Origin: Kryptolebias marmoratus
Taxonomy: Eukaryota > Chordata > Actinopteri > Cyprinodontiformes > Rivulidae
Reading direction: 5' to 3'
DNA length: 64,000 nucleotides
Assembly: GCF_001649575.2 (NCBI RefSeq)
Contig: NC_051452.1
Span: forward strand, 8,172,591-8,236,590
A program made the translations under genes and the position numbers. Shown here one piece after another: positions 51,081-63,456 of the stretch (position 1 is the first letter of the stretch; the number at the start of each line of letters is the position of its first letter). The notes below the pieces were generated by a model. That model was not told the origin of the DNA, did not search any database, and was given only the letters and a program-made list of their open reading frames with translations.

Positions 51081-52584
51081 TGCTTTCCCTGCTTTGGGGC
51101 CTGATTTACCACCGGTGACAGTGATCAACACCACAACAAGTTTTTAGCTGTGCATTGTGCAAAACTTAAAAACCATCTGAGTGTTTCAGCAGCAGAATCT
51201 AATTATAAAAATGAACCAAAACCAAAGATGAAACCTAAACTGGGGCCCAAAAACAGGTTTTTATTCAGTCTTAAACACTTATTTAGTACTCGGTACATTG
51301 AGATCAGTTCAATTCAACAAACATAAACATATATAGAATAGTAATAAAATTAATCTGGGAATAGTAAATAAAAAGACAAATTTAGAAGTGAGTTCTAAAA
51401 TGATGAAATGTAGACATTTTATATCTAAATGGTAAATTTTCTTTCAAATAAACAATATTTAATACCCTAACCTCTAAAATAAAAGGAGATATTAAATCTA
51501 GGTGATATTACCAATAAAATGTGTCTAAATTTCATGTTTTTGAATATGTTGATACTTAAAACACCTTTTATAAACAAGTTACCCCAAAATAACTGAAACC
51601 TGTGTCTAGCATGACTCATCTGCTGCAGTTTTTAACAGGATTGTTTAATTAAAATTAAATCAGGAATTTAAAATTCTCACATTTTTGGTTTTAACTTCTG
51701 GTTTGCCCACCTGTTGATAATGTATGTTCTTCCATGCGCTACAAAAGAGCACAGAGCGTCTTTTAATTCAGACGAATCAGGGGGCGTTCGGTGAAAATCA
51801 GGATTTTCTGAACCGTTAAAAGATGAAGTGCAGTTTTTCTCCAGATTGGATGTCTGGTTGGGCGTCTGTCCAAGGGTCGAGACCTCGCGTCCCGTCGGCA
51901 GACTGTGGCGGAGCGCTCTGACAGCGGTTCCGTCGGATCCAGAACCTTCCCGTCGTGCACACATATGTGGATGTCGGGGTCGGTGGCTCTGGGTCAATGT
52001 GGGGTGACTCTGTGGGAGACGGCGCAGTCGGTCTGTTCTCAGATGGTCCGTTCGGCCGATGAACAACCTCATCGCTGGCAGTAAATTGATTAACAGTTAA
52101 CATTTTTACATTTTATAAGCTGAAACAAGACTCTACTAAATTACATTCATGTATTAATAAAATAACTGTAAAGAATTTCTAAAAGTTGGATCAGCTGGAC
52201 ACTCAGATGGATAAAATAATAAGAAATATACCAGACGTTGTCAGAGCGCTGTTACTGCATCATCCCTGCAAGCTTATTTATTTATCTTACCCTGTATTTC
52301 AGCTTGAGTTACTTTTTCCAAAGGGAAAAAAAAAGAAACATTACTTTTAAAAACTTCAGTATATTATGCTGTACGCTGCTGGTTGCATCAGCAGCAAAGA
52401 GGCTATCTACATCCTATATAGGGCGTTTTATATAAAACATTTAATGCAGGGGAACTGGATCTCCATGCCGAGGATAAACATGTTTTATGAAAAATAAATA
52501 AATGCTTCATGTGTAGATCTTTAGAACACGTTTTTGCTTTAATAAGCTGTGTTTTAAGAATAGATTTGAAGTCTTAGATGAAAA

Positions 52585-52885
52585 TATCCATCCATCTATC
52601 TTCCACCTCTTATTGATGGTCAGGTTGAGGAGGCAACAGGTCCAGGATGGAAACCCAGACATCCCTTTTCCCAGAGACTCTCCAGCTCCTCCTGGAGGAT
52701 CCCAAGACTGTTCCCAGGCCAAAGAGGATCTATAATCCCTCCAGAGAGTTCTGGGTCTGCTTCAAGGTCTCTTCCCAGTGGGACATGCTCAAAAAATCCT
52801 CCAAAAGGAGGCGTCCTAATCAGATGCCTGAACCACCTCAACTGACTCCTTTCCATGAGGAGGAGCATCAACTCTACATCTACAC
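52585..52885 (-). mobile_element. LINE 3'-end fragment, same family as 37530-38249
   Basis: The minus-strand frame reads RSQLRWFRHLIRTPPFGGFF followed by EHVPLGRDLEADP. This is the extreme C-terminus of the same LINE ORF2 type, ending in a ccatccatctatcttcc tail (as written on the plus strand). Confidence 0.8.
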
Positions 52886-53004
52886 TTGAACCAGTTCAAC
52901 CATCCTAGTTTACCTACACAGACAACACCCTAAATACAGCTTTGTTTACATTGAGTGCATACCTCCGTTTCAGAATTGCACAAGCTCTTTCAAACTGCGC
53001 CAGT

Positions 53005-53290
53005 CGACATAGTTCAGGGTATCCATTTTTATGTGTGATTTCACTTAAAACTTTAAATGATGTTTCTATACTGTGAATGAGCTACAGAGCTCCAAAGAGT
53101 GATGGGTTTTCTCACCGTTTAGCCAAAATTCTACATAATATATTAATAATTATAAAGTACTGCTCCCAAAAGTCACCCTATTCATGACTGAGCCGTACGT
53201 TTCGATGGTTTTTCGAAAACGCAAACAGAAGAACAGGCAACTAGTAAGAGTCCTTTAATGCTTATGCACCGACGCCCTTAATAATAGTTT
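53005..53290 (+). repeat. Old interspersed repeat, related to 17205-17580
   Basis: It is the second copy of the diverged repeat in the erbb4 intron, with aaatgatgtttctatactgt, gagctacagagctc, gtactgctcccaaaagtc and gcccttaataatagtttttc in order. Confidence 0.5.
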
Positions 53291-55780
53291 TTCTCTGAAC
53301 TTGAAAGAACAGAACTCCTAATGCCTCAGAACCAGGTGCAAACTGCATATTCTGTCTGTAAATAGTGTCTGTTTGTGAAGCGAATTCCCCCACCGAACAC
53401 ACTCGAGTAGCGTGTCTGGTGCCCCCTCTGCCATCTCGTATCAGCGCGTGGGCGGCGCGCTTCGATCCCCCTCATCTTCCTCTACAGATGTGGGTTGGGA
53501 GGCCTTTGTTCCTCCGCCGAGTAAAGCAGGGGATGCGAGCCTTCATCCTCCTCCACACTAGTCTGAAACGCAGCCAAGTTCAGCCAGGCAGACGCGACCC
53601 TTTTTCCCGAGCAACACTTACAAGCAGCTGAGAAGCAGCTCTCGGCGTTAAACAAAATTACGCTCTTTTTGTGTGCAATACGACTGGAAAAATTTGCCGG
53701 CTTTGCCGCGGTAACCTTCAGTTACCAAGTTGCCAAAATCTTTACAGGGTCTCTCCTTTACTTGTCATGAATCACTGCAGCGTTTTTAATTAAAACAAAA
53801 TCTCACAAAAGATTTAACGTCTGGGAGAGAAGTTTCAATTGAGCGTGCTTTCTTATTTCACACATTTCCTTTAACCCCAGTCATGAGTTGTTACCTCTGC
53901 TCGGCTCATTCTTGGTAACACTTGTAGAAAACGAGGCTCCCATATATTGTTTTCATTGATTATGTCATTGCAACCTTGTTACAGAGCACTGCTTCATAAT
54001 TGGATAGAAACGTTGGACACAAAAAACTTTCAGTTTCACAAAAAGAATCCCACGGATCTGCACGAATTGATGCGTTCAAAGTGAAAGACGTGTTTGTGTG
54101 TACTCTTTATGAAGAATTTGAACTCAAACCTACAGAGTTAAGTCAGTAATTATGTAATTATGCTTTAATAGTTGAAGCAAAAGGCCTGTTTTTATGAATA
54201 TAACCTCAGGCACATTTTTATTCTGCTCCTCTTGCTCGTGTTTTTGTAATTGGACAAAATTCAGAACCTGCGAGGAATGTCTCACAAGGGGACAAAAAAA
54301 AAAAAAAAAAAGACTGTCAGGGAGACAAAACTGCATAACAAGGACACCATCCTGTCAACAGGGAGAGTTTATGCTTTCAGATTTTAATGATAGACCCTGT
54401 CAGTAGGTTGTCACAGCTTCACTGGACGCACGTTGAGCCTTTTTGTTGTGAGAATATTCTTTGAGTAACGCGGCGCAACATCAACAGGCTCCTCCACGAC
54501 GGTTTAAGTGCTGTAACAATTCCGATGAAAGAAAACAATGGGATTTTACAGAGTTTGGCATGCTGATTGCTCATTTAAAGATTTAATGACTACTTAGCAG
54601 CAAAACTGAATAGTGAAATTGCTTTCCTCCTTTGGCCCAGATTGAAGAAGTTAAACTACTCAAACTGCTTCTAGGCTGCATATTGTTGGGATTTTTGACC
54701 GGAGGTTCTCAAACTTTTCTGAACAGTAACGCTGGTTGAAGAATGCAGCAGGCTAGCATTAGCTAACGAAACAAGAATATAATATAAAAAGTTTCTGGTG
54801 TTTTTATCCAACTGTGACCACAGGTTTTGTCTCTTGTAACAGTTATAAGTATCGCTACTGGCAATCATTTTGACTGACATTTGACTTTTGGAAAGCTCTG
54901 ATTTTCAGAACCACCGGTTTTGGCACCCTTTGGGGTCGGGCGTAAACAAAAATAGAAAATCAATTTGGACAAACTGCATTTAGTTCGATGTGTTTGCCAT
55001 GACTGTTTGTGTTAAGTTGCAGTAATGGTAGGTTTTTGCCCTGTTTGTAACAGCTCAGCAGAATTTTCAGTGTGTTGGAGTTTTTGGGTGATCGGTTCTT
55101 TATTTTGTACTTCGTTGAAACACGAGACCAGTTATTGGATAACGAGCTACGGTTTCTTTAAAGACATGGGTAAAATATAAGAACTTGCTACAGTTTGTTT
55201 ATTTATGATCTTTTGGAAAAACTATTATAGGTTTTGGGTATTTTGGTTATTTAGTCATGTTCTTATACCATCATAGCCTCAAAATTTCATCCACAGTCCT
55301 TATTTCCTGATCTTCATGTGTCACCTTTACGCCATTAGTAATCACCACACCTGTTGACAATTACCATCTCTCCTCCTGGTATTAATGCTCTAAATTTTTT
55401 TGTCTCCTCGTTAGATGGTATGTTTACATTCATGTAACTTGCTCGTTTTCACTGTTTGCCTCTGTTTTGTTATTTAAGAAGTACTGGTATATTCTTAAAT
55501 CTGTCATTTTTGTGCCTGCTAATTATTCATTTATTGTTTAACTCCTACAAATATCATAATGTCAGGCAACAAATAGATTCAATTTTGCTGACATGGAAAC
55601 CCACACAAGGGGGAAAGTTCAAGGTGTTTGTTTACAAAGTGAAAGTGAAAGTAGATGGTGTGGAGAATCTCAAAGCGTTGTTAATTGAAAAGAGATATGT
55701 GTCAGTCTTTGGTCTGGTCATGTTGGTCACCAAACGAAAACCGTGTAGGGTCTTACTTGTCCTTCTGTTCTCTGTTCCAG

Positions 55781-55849
55781 GAGAGGGGGGGGGGGGGGGG
55801 GGGACATGGATCCTTGTGTCCGAGGCGACAGTGGAGAGTGGGCAGGCAG
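55781..55849 (+). repeat. Exon-like cassette, related to 63386-63456
   Basis: It is bounded by ctgttctctgttccag on the left and gtaagt on the right and ends gagtgggcaggcag. A run of 19 G (55785-55803) lies inside. The same right-hand end with a donor-like gtgagc occurs at 63456. No known protein is encoded. Confidence 0.4.
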
Positions 55850-57305
55850 GTAAGTCTGCGTAACTATTTATTTTCCAAAGAGATCCATCAGTGTAATGAC
55901 TCGAGGGTGACCTCTCGACGGTTATGCGTCAGATGAGGGTCTGGGCTGATCTTATGTAGCAGCTGGTTGCAGAATATGAACTGGGACCAGGAAGTACAGA
56001 GCAGATGTTCAGCCCATACAGTGCTCCACCTAGAGAAAGGAAACAGAGCAGGGAAAAACTCTGAGCCAGCACAAATCCTAACACAAAATTTATTTAACAA
56101 CTGATGGGAGAATGGATGATAACTACAGCCATTAGCCAATCATTCCCTAATGTTTCAATATCATAAGATATTTTCATTTGGCTTTTAGTACCCTATTAGA
56201 TATTATAAGCTCCTTTGAGAATTGTAAGAAAAGTAGAACATTCAAATATTTAATAGGTTCTAATTCATACCTTCAAATTGAATTCATCCTTTATATATTT
56301 AATTAAATTTTATTAGGATATTATGACTAGGTACTGGTTATTTAACTGTTTAGTTGCAGATTAGTTCCCATAAAACTAGGCAATTTTTTTTTACTGTTAA
56401 TCGAAACCAAAAGAAAGTTTTCTCGAAGATGGGTGCGAATGCAGTCTTCGAGTGACATTATTTTTGGTATTTAAAGATAAATATCTGAACAAAGGGACAT
56501 GGCATTGAAATTGTTACTCATAGTTACTCCTGGGAGAAGCAAGAGTCAAATTTGACCAATAAATAAATACTGTTTTGTGATATATAGTGTGTGAAATGGT
56601 TCAGGTCAAGCATCTTGGGTTTGATTTGACTTTTTTGTCTTTACAAACATAAATGATAAATGCAACTCAAACAGCCAATATGAACCAATAAAGTCCAACC
56701 TGGACAAGAGCCAGTCAATGTCTTGTTTTAGTAAAAAAAAAGACCATTTTATATTGGAAAAGCAAACAGAAACCTATTTCCTCCACATCAGAAGGGGAAT
56801 TAAAGACTCTGCAACTGAAACAATATGGCAGGTCCTTCAAATAAAAGACCAAGATTATTTTTTAAAAACAATATTAAAAAGTTTGGCATCACTTTGTAAG
56901 ATTATTTGCACTTTGTGTTCTTATATGGTTACGATAATAATTTGATAACTTTTATCAAATCTTGTTCCAAATGTCACTTTGAGTTATATTTATCGTGACA
57001 GGAAAATAAGAATTTCCTTGTTTAGAAAATGAAAAAAAAAAGACGAGCGAAGAAAAACCACCCGGCTTAGAAGATTAATATTTCTGCAGAGACCTTTGCA
57101 GGAATGACGGTAATTTCTGCTGCAGGGTTTACGAACAGCCAGAGATGACAGACGGCGTTAAAGCCGCTGGAGGAGTCTGCAATTATTACAAATCACTGAA
57201 TGGTCACAGATCATATTGATCCTGATGGAAACAAAGGTGCAACAAGAGTGAAAGCTGTAATTTTTGTGATTATACTGCAGCTTGATAAAATATTGCATTG
57301 GTGTC

Positions 57306-57442
57306 ACTCTTATTGTTGCCCGAAGGCGAAGCGTTCATGATTTTTGCGCTTGTCTGAGTGCGCCCTCTGTTCCTTTTTCCAGCACAAGACGATTTCAGCG
57401 GACGATATGCATTCCTTCAAGGAACGTCGGGCCTTTATTTGG
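57306..57442 (+). repeat. R1 repeat with the core deleted
   Basis: The 5' end motif (ttattgttgcccgaaggcga) lies only about 100 bp from the 3' end (ggacgatatgcattccttca, then gggccttt). Both termini remain but the core is missing. Confidence 0.7.
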
Positions 57443-58505
57443 ATCTGTTGTGTTGTTGTTTTTTTCTTCCTGTCCTGTTGAGTTTGAGTAAAGGCGAATG
57501 AAGAGCACTGCAGCACAACAGATGGCTTCTTACACCCTTCCCGTCCCCTGAGCCCACTCAGTGACCAGTAAGTACCAAGCTGCCACTTCGGGCACACACA
57601 GTGAGGCAGAATTCATTAGCGGGATCAGGCTGGCATAAGGAGCCGCCGGTTTAGACTCGGACCCAACGGTTCGTCCCTTTCGAGGAGGTCCTCATCCGAG
57701 TTGCGGTTACGACTGCAGAGCCCCCGCGAACAGGTGAACAATTATCACTCAGCGTTGTGTCGAGGATCCCCGTGAACGTGTCACTGATTCAAGAAATGAA
57801 ACTTACCTGTGTGTGCGGATGCTTTTCGTCGCCGCGCAGCTAAACAAATCCCATACAGAAGAGACAGTCCTTCCTGGGGGATTTTCGAACACCTCGCCTC
57901 GCTCTGTCACGGCGACGGGGAATGCGCTGGCGATAAATGGATTGAGGCAACCAATTCGCAGTAGAATAACCTTTGCCGGCACGCTCTAACCTTGTTGCCG
58001 GCCGCTTCTCAGCCTCTTATGTTTGGCCTTTTTATACAAATCACATTACAGTCTATTGGCCTTTTGGGACGATATCCAATTCAAGACTCTGAATTGGAAT
58101 AAAACAGAAACAGGCACTTGTGCAAAAGCGCAGTTGCATCATCATAGTAAGGTCATGGCTGTTCTTCTGTTCTCTCAATAGCTCTCGCTGAAAGACCATG
58201 GAGCTGAAGGTCCAGGTTAATAAATGTTTTGTCCTGGGAGGAATGTAGAGGTGCTGTTTGAACCATTGAGATATACAATAACTAGAGAGAGGAGAGGAAG
58301 CTGGAAGTTGAAGCCACCGTGTTAGTTTCACTTATTTATTTGAGGCTTTAAAGGTATAGTCCAGTCAATTACTGGTTAGTTAGTATCTTACCAGTCGTGA
58401 TACAGAGCATGGAGAAGGAGGCGAATGTTCTTTATGTTCTTGTCCAGGCTAGGCCGGTGAAAGAACACTAAATTAGCTAACATCAAACCTCCACACTTTT
58501 GCAGG

Positions 58506-59294
58506 ACCGTATTTTCCAGACTGTAAGGCGCACTTAAAAGCCTTCAATTTTCAATCAATCAATCAATCAAATTTTATTTGTATAGCACATTTCAGCAGCA
58601 AGGCATTTCAAGGTGCTTTACATAATTAAAAAACAAAATAAAAACAGCATGTGACATTGAATAAACAGTAAGAAAGAGAAAAACATCGAAGACATCAAAA
58701 CCCCGCACTCTAACCCTAATTTAGCCATAAGCAACTCTAAACAGGTGGGTTTTAAGTTGAGATTTAAAGGCACCCAGTGTTTCAGCTGTTTTACAGTTTT
58801 CTGGAAGTTTGTTCCAAATTTGTGGGGCATAGAAACTGAAAGCTGCTTCTCCTCGTTTGGTTCTGGGGATGCAGAGCAGTCCAGAACCAGAAGATCTGAG
58901 GGGTCTAGACGGTTGGTACAGCGATAACAGATCTTTAATGTATTGTGGTGCTAAACCGTTCAGTGATTTATAAACTAATTTTAAAATTTTCTCAAAAAAC
59001 AACAGTGCGCCTTATAATCCAGAGCGCCTTATATATGTAAGAAGTCATAATGTTTTAGTACAACTTTGGTAAACTACAAAACTGCAACGCTTGTAGCATT
59101 AAGGCTCAGTTATTGTAGCGCAGGGGTCCACGCATGCGGGCGTTTATATTTACGTTGGTGCCGTATTTTCCGTTGTTTCGCTTTATGCACCTTATAGTCC
59201 GGTGCGCCTTATATGTGACAGAAGTTCGAAAATGGACCATTCATTGACAGTGCGCCTTATAATCCAGTGCGCCATATACTGCGAAAAATATGGT
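58506..59294. mobile_element. MITE with GCGCCTTATA motifs, split by a LINE
   Basis: The ends ccgtattttccagactgtaa and, reversed, ccatatttttcgcagtatat are inverted repeats that continue into ggcgcact. Inside, gcgccttata occurs several times. A LINE fragment (58552-58984) interrupts it; the MITE reads on from ccttcaatttt to ctcaaaaaac across the gap. Without the insert the MITE is about 350 bp. Confidence 0.75.
58552..58984 (-). mobile_element. LINE 3'-end fragment nested in a MITE
   Basis: The minus strand encodes KLVYKSLNGLAPQYIKDLL, then a LRSSGSGLLCIPRTKRGEAAF stretch (no more than a fragment), then a PQIWNKLPENCKTAETLGAF-like block. These are the C-terminal end of a fish non-LTR retrotransposon ORF2. 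The 3' tail is a tcaatcaatcaatcaa repeat at the plus-strand left edge. Flanking aatttt copies (58546-58551 and 58985-58990) look like the target duplication. Confidence 0.8.
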
Positions 59295-60097
59295 ACACTG
59301 TTTAATTTGTGTTACTGCGCGTATGTATGTGTGCTCTGAGCATAGATAGGCCATTACATTCAGCAGCGTCGGCACATCTAGCCTCTCAACTCTCACTGAT
59401 AGATTCAATAAAGTATGTTGTTTTATATGCCTAAAGAAAAATGCTAGCCATTAGCCTAGCTTAGAGGAAGACGTTTGCCTCTTCCTCCATATTCCGCGCT
59501 CTGACTAGTGTCACGGCTGATCAGGTACTGACTGTTTGACTGAAAATCCCTTCAAACTTAATTGGACTGTGATCCAAAAACGCAACATGGCCGAGACGCT
59601 TCGTCCATCTTAATTAAAGCCGATGGTTCGAACAGAATCCATGGCTTGATCGGCTCAAAAAGCTCTTGTTTTTGTGGGAAAGCCACTGAAAGGTAGTATT
59701 TATTCGCCTGATATGTGTCCACACTTCTGCGGTGAAGTCTGGCGGGAATCAAAGTTCTCTTATCCCCCCCACATCTGGTACCGTCTTGTTTTTGTGAGCT
59801 TAAATTGGCGCCGGATGAGCACAGTTGGTCAGTTCTATTTCTGTCCAGTCGAGTCAGCCAGCCTGTTTATCTGTGCGTCTACAACTTGGTCCCCAGAAAG
59901 GAGGAGCGGCTGCAGCTATGTTTCCTTATTACATATTCTCCCTGAAGAAGCGCTCGCTGTGTTCACTGAAAACTCCGGCTCCTGAGACTGACTGACTCGC
60001 TCTCTTACAAACAACATGACTCCTGCCTCGCCAAACCTGAACCGAATAGCAAAAAAGGATCCACATAAACACGGATGTCTCCTTCCAGGGGAATCGT

Positions 60098-61066
60098 GAT
60101 TGCCCTCCGCCAGAAGCTGAAGGGCAATAATGTTTTCCCCGCGTGTGTTCATTTGTTTGTTCGCAAAAAATCTCATGAACTACTAAACAGATCTTAATAA
60201 AACTCTCAAAGTCAGCCCCGGACGAACTGATTGTTTGAAGCCAGTCCAAATAAAAATGGCCGCCACAACTAAGCAACCACAGAAAACACAAAAATGGCTC
60301 TAAATCAGTCTGCTATAAAAAATGTTAAGACAAGATTTTGTGTGGTAGTAGCTGAGATTCGTCCCCAACTGACTGAGTGATATCTGCTTGTAAAGGTTTG
60401 CCTCTAACTATTGTCGTCAACTCTGTCTGTTAGCAAAATATCTCATGAACCACTGGGCAGATTTTATTGAAAGTTTCAGGAAGTAACCGATGGGTGTACA
60501 TCTACAACCGATTAACTTTTGGAGTCAATCCAATTCAAGATGGCCGCCACAGCCCACCAATCCTAGAAAACACTAAAATGGCTATAAGTCAGTTAATTTT
60601 CAAAACATTTAGCTAAAATTTGGTGGGGTAGTAGCTGAGAGTAGTTCACAACACATGCTCCAAGTGCTACATCTCTGCTTCAAACTTTGGCATGAACTGT
60701 TGTTGTCAAAGCTGTTTGTCTGTTAGCAAAATATCTCATGAACCACTGGGCAGATTTTAATGAAACTCACAGAAAGTAATAAATGGGTGAACATCTACAA
60801 CTGATTAACTTTTGGAGTCAACCCAATTCAAGATGGACTCCACAGGTAATCAAAATTAGCAGACACAAAAATGTCTGTAACTCAGTCAAATTTAACAATT
60901 CTGAGCTGAGATTTAGTGTGGTAGTAGCTGAGGATCATTTGTAACACATACGCTGATTGCATGAGTTTGCACACCATGTAATTTATAATGTCTGATGAAA
61001 ACAGCTATAACTTGGTCTGAAAAGTGGCGGGTGATATGCATTCCTTCAAGGAATGTTGGGCTTTTA
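60098..61066 (+). repeat. R1 array with three tandem core units
   Basis: The 5' end (gattgccctccgccagaagc ... gggcaataatg) is followed by cores starting near 60155, 60428 and 60716, each with caaaaaatctcatgaac or gcaaaatatctcatgaacc. The 3' end (gatatgcattccttcaagga, then gggctttta) occurs once, at 61060. This is the clearest evidence that R1 carries internal tandem repeats of about 290 bp between single termini. Confidence 0.85.
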
Positions 61067-61719
61067 ACTAAATATACGAGGTATGTTTTTGAAAACTCTT
61101 TGACTAAAGTACAGTTCTCTGATGTAAAGTCTGCCCTACAAGCTAAATTATTCAAACACGTTGCACCCAAATAGAATATTTTCCTTAATTATTTCTTCCC
61201 CGATCAGCCTGAGATTAAATAATGATTTCCCAGCATGCATCTGCTTGAATCGCAGCAAAATGTATTTAAAACATGCATGGTCATTTTGTGTCTGAGGGCC
61301 ACTGTGAGCAAACGGAAGTTAGGGTGCAACAGCACCACCCGCTGACCGTTCGGCAGAACTGCAGCTGGACTTTCCGCCCAGGGGTCGGTCTGATCTCTGC
61401 TTCTTTGGTTCTGCACCCACAGTCGAAATATTCCGTCACTGCGAGCAGTTTAATGAGCAGGAGAGCAAAAAGAAAACCTTTAAAGATGCAGATGAAACAT
61501 TCTCTTAAACCCACTGAACGTTTGTTTACTTTTTTGTCTCTTTGGAATGAGAAGGGGCCAAAAAAAAAAGAATAGGTCTGAGCATTTTTAGTTTTGGGGT
61601 TTTAAAAGCAGCAGTTATAGACAGTTTGCTGTGTGTATTTTTTTTATTACCAAAAAAGAAAAACAATTGTACTATTTTAGGAATGTTTGGATGATTTTGA
61701 TTGTCTTGTGAAGGGATTT

Positions 61720-62100
61720 TGACACTTCCGCTCTTCGAACGTCCAGTATTTCCATCAAACCGGTCCCCCGGGAGTCCGCGCGCCGTCTTCGGTTGGCCGA
61801 AAAATCCCCGGCGTCGTGGTGTCATAGGTCACCCGGGCTGCCCCTCCGACGCGCGGGGCTCGTCGACACACTCCTGTCTGTCACCGGCTCGCCGCCAGGG
61901 TTGCCACAGACACGCTCTGACATCACAATTAAACCGAGAACGCCCCGGCGCTGCACGGTCATCCATCACATGCTCCCCTCCCCCATCCCACCCCACCCCC
62001 CTCCGAACACACGGACACAGACAGAAAACGGCGGCGGCGGCGAGAGCGTCTTTCTGCATGCTGAGAGGGACGCAAGCGTCTCGTGGCGGCGGTTTCATGT
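61720..62100. promoter_or_regulatory. CpG island
   Basis: About 380 bp contain roughly 40 CpG dinucleotides, for example in ggagtccgcgcgccgtcttc and tccgacgcgcggggctcgtc, against a CpG-poor surrounding. A GGC repeat (near 62031) lies inside. No gene was recognised next to it. It could mark a promoter of a gene starting outside the window or of a non-coding RNA, or simply be GC-rich unique DNA. Confidence 0.5.
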
Positions 62101-62147
62101 AAAACCAGAAAATAAACGTGCGGTTTTCAGTTGGGAATCAGCCTGTC

Positions 62148-62375
62148 CTGAAGGAACTTTTTGAAGGAATGCCTATCGCCCGCCATCTTTCATTCTTGTT
62201 TGAAGCTAACATCAACTTATGTCGAGAAAATGAGTTTTAGCTGATTTGATCAAACCTTGAAAGTATTATCCGCAACCCGACACAAAACATCATCTCTTAG
62301 CTGATTACTTTTTTTGAGTTTCGTTAGAATCCATTCACTGGTTCATGAGATATTTTGCTTACTGGTGGCAGCGAT
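62148..62375 (-). repeat. R1 repeat, inverted, shortened
   Basis: It begins ttgaaggaatgcctatcgcc and reaches ggttcatgagatattttgct in reverse orientation, with part of the core lost. Confidence 0.8.
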
Positions 62376-62894
62376 AATAAATATAGGCTTTTGTCTTTTC
62401 TGCCATAAAGTCGCTTCAGTCAGAGGTGAAAATAATCCCCTGAATTCCAACAAAGATGCCCTCCTCGGAGCCCCTTTGGCACTAAGCAGACGGGCAGCCC
62501 CGTGATTCTGATCTCATCAAGCGAGCACGTCCGCCTCCATTAGTCTCCGGCATTGTGCTCGAAATTGCTCTAACTTGTCGAGTGATTACTTCAAATGAAC
62601 AATTAGGCGGCTGGCTGTCACAATAACTCGCTCCCCGCCTGTGAATTGGCTCGCCGGTTTTAACGGCTGCCGCTGCCATCAAGGTGCTCCGGATAAATGA
62701 TCCGTTCTGGATGGGGGAAATGTCAACTCGTAGCCCCTCGTAATGAATTGATGCGCAACATCTAGTCACATACTCCGTAATAGGATCACCATGGAGATAA
62801 CGCCGTTATTGGACAATCAATAAGTTGGCATGGAAAGTTTTTTTCTTTTTAATTGAGCCTTGAGGAAATGAGCTTTCAAGGGGGGGATGCATTT

Positions 62895-63220
62895 GGACAT
62901 TATCGCCCATCGGCGAAGGCGGAGTGATAATGTTTTGCCCGTGTTTGTGCCGGAAGCAAAATATCTCATGAATCTCAGAACAGATTTTAATGAAACTCTC
63001 AGAAAGTAATCATTAGATGTTTCACTACAACTGATTAACTTTTGGAGTCACCCCAATTTAGATGGCTAACTGACCTTAGCAAACACTAAAATGGCTACAA
63101 CTCAGTCAGTTTTACTGATATTGAGCTAATATTTGGTGTACAAGTAGCCGAGAGTCATCCCCAACACATACATTAGGCACGAATGGATCGCATGAGCTTT
63201 AAGACTATGGCTTCCTCTGA
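62895..63220 (+). repeat. R1 repeat with intact 5' hairpin, 3' truncated
   Basis: The 5' end CATTATCGCCC ... GATAATG (62898-62932) forms a clear hairpin. The core runs to cccaacacatac, and the 3' hairpin is absent. Confidence 0.8.
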
Positions 63221-63385
63221 TTGTTTTTGTCTATTTGTCTTATTGATGAGCTCAGATCAACTTATTATTCTAACTACAGGAACCAACACAGAAAGAAAGT
63301 TTGAATCTTTGATCTAATCTTTCCTAGTTGAATGTTCACGGGTGAATTGAAATGTCTTCCTTGTTTCCTGTTATTTCCCCGCAGG

Positions 63386-63456
63386 TGAGAGGGAAGAACA
63401 AAGATTCTGGAGTCCAAGGAGATAAGGAGGAGGACGTGTTGGAGCGTGGGCAGGCA
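63386..63456 (+). repeat. Exon-like cassette, related to 55781-55849
   Basis: A pyrimidine-rich stretch ending in ccccgcag precedes it and gtgagc follows. It reads aagattctggagtccaagga and ends gcgtgggcaggcag, matching the other copy in layout and in its last 14 bases save one. Confidence 0.4.

Larger units (their letters stand above)
51081..58505. other. Intergenic DNA without recognised genes
   Basis: Apart from the listed LINE fragment, old repeat, exon-like cassette and R1 ends, the stretch is AT-rich. CpG-denser DNA lies at 51840-52030 and 57630-57960. The minus-strand frames at 51677-52103 are short and unsupported. Confidence 0.6.

Noticed and set aside
55456..55863. 135-codon frame with a hydrophobic start
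   Set aside because: It runs through a 19-G homopolymer and a splice-like boundary; it resembles no known protein and has AT-rich intergenic composition upstream.
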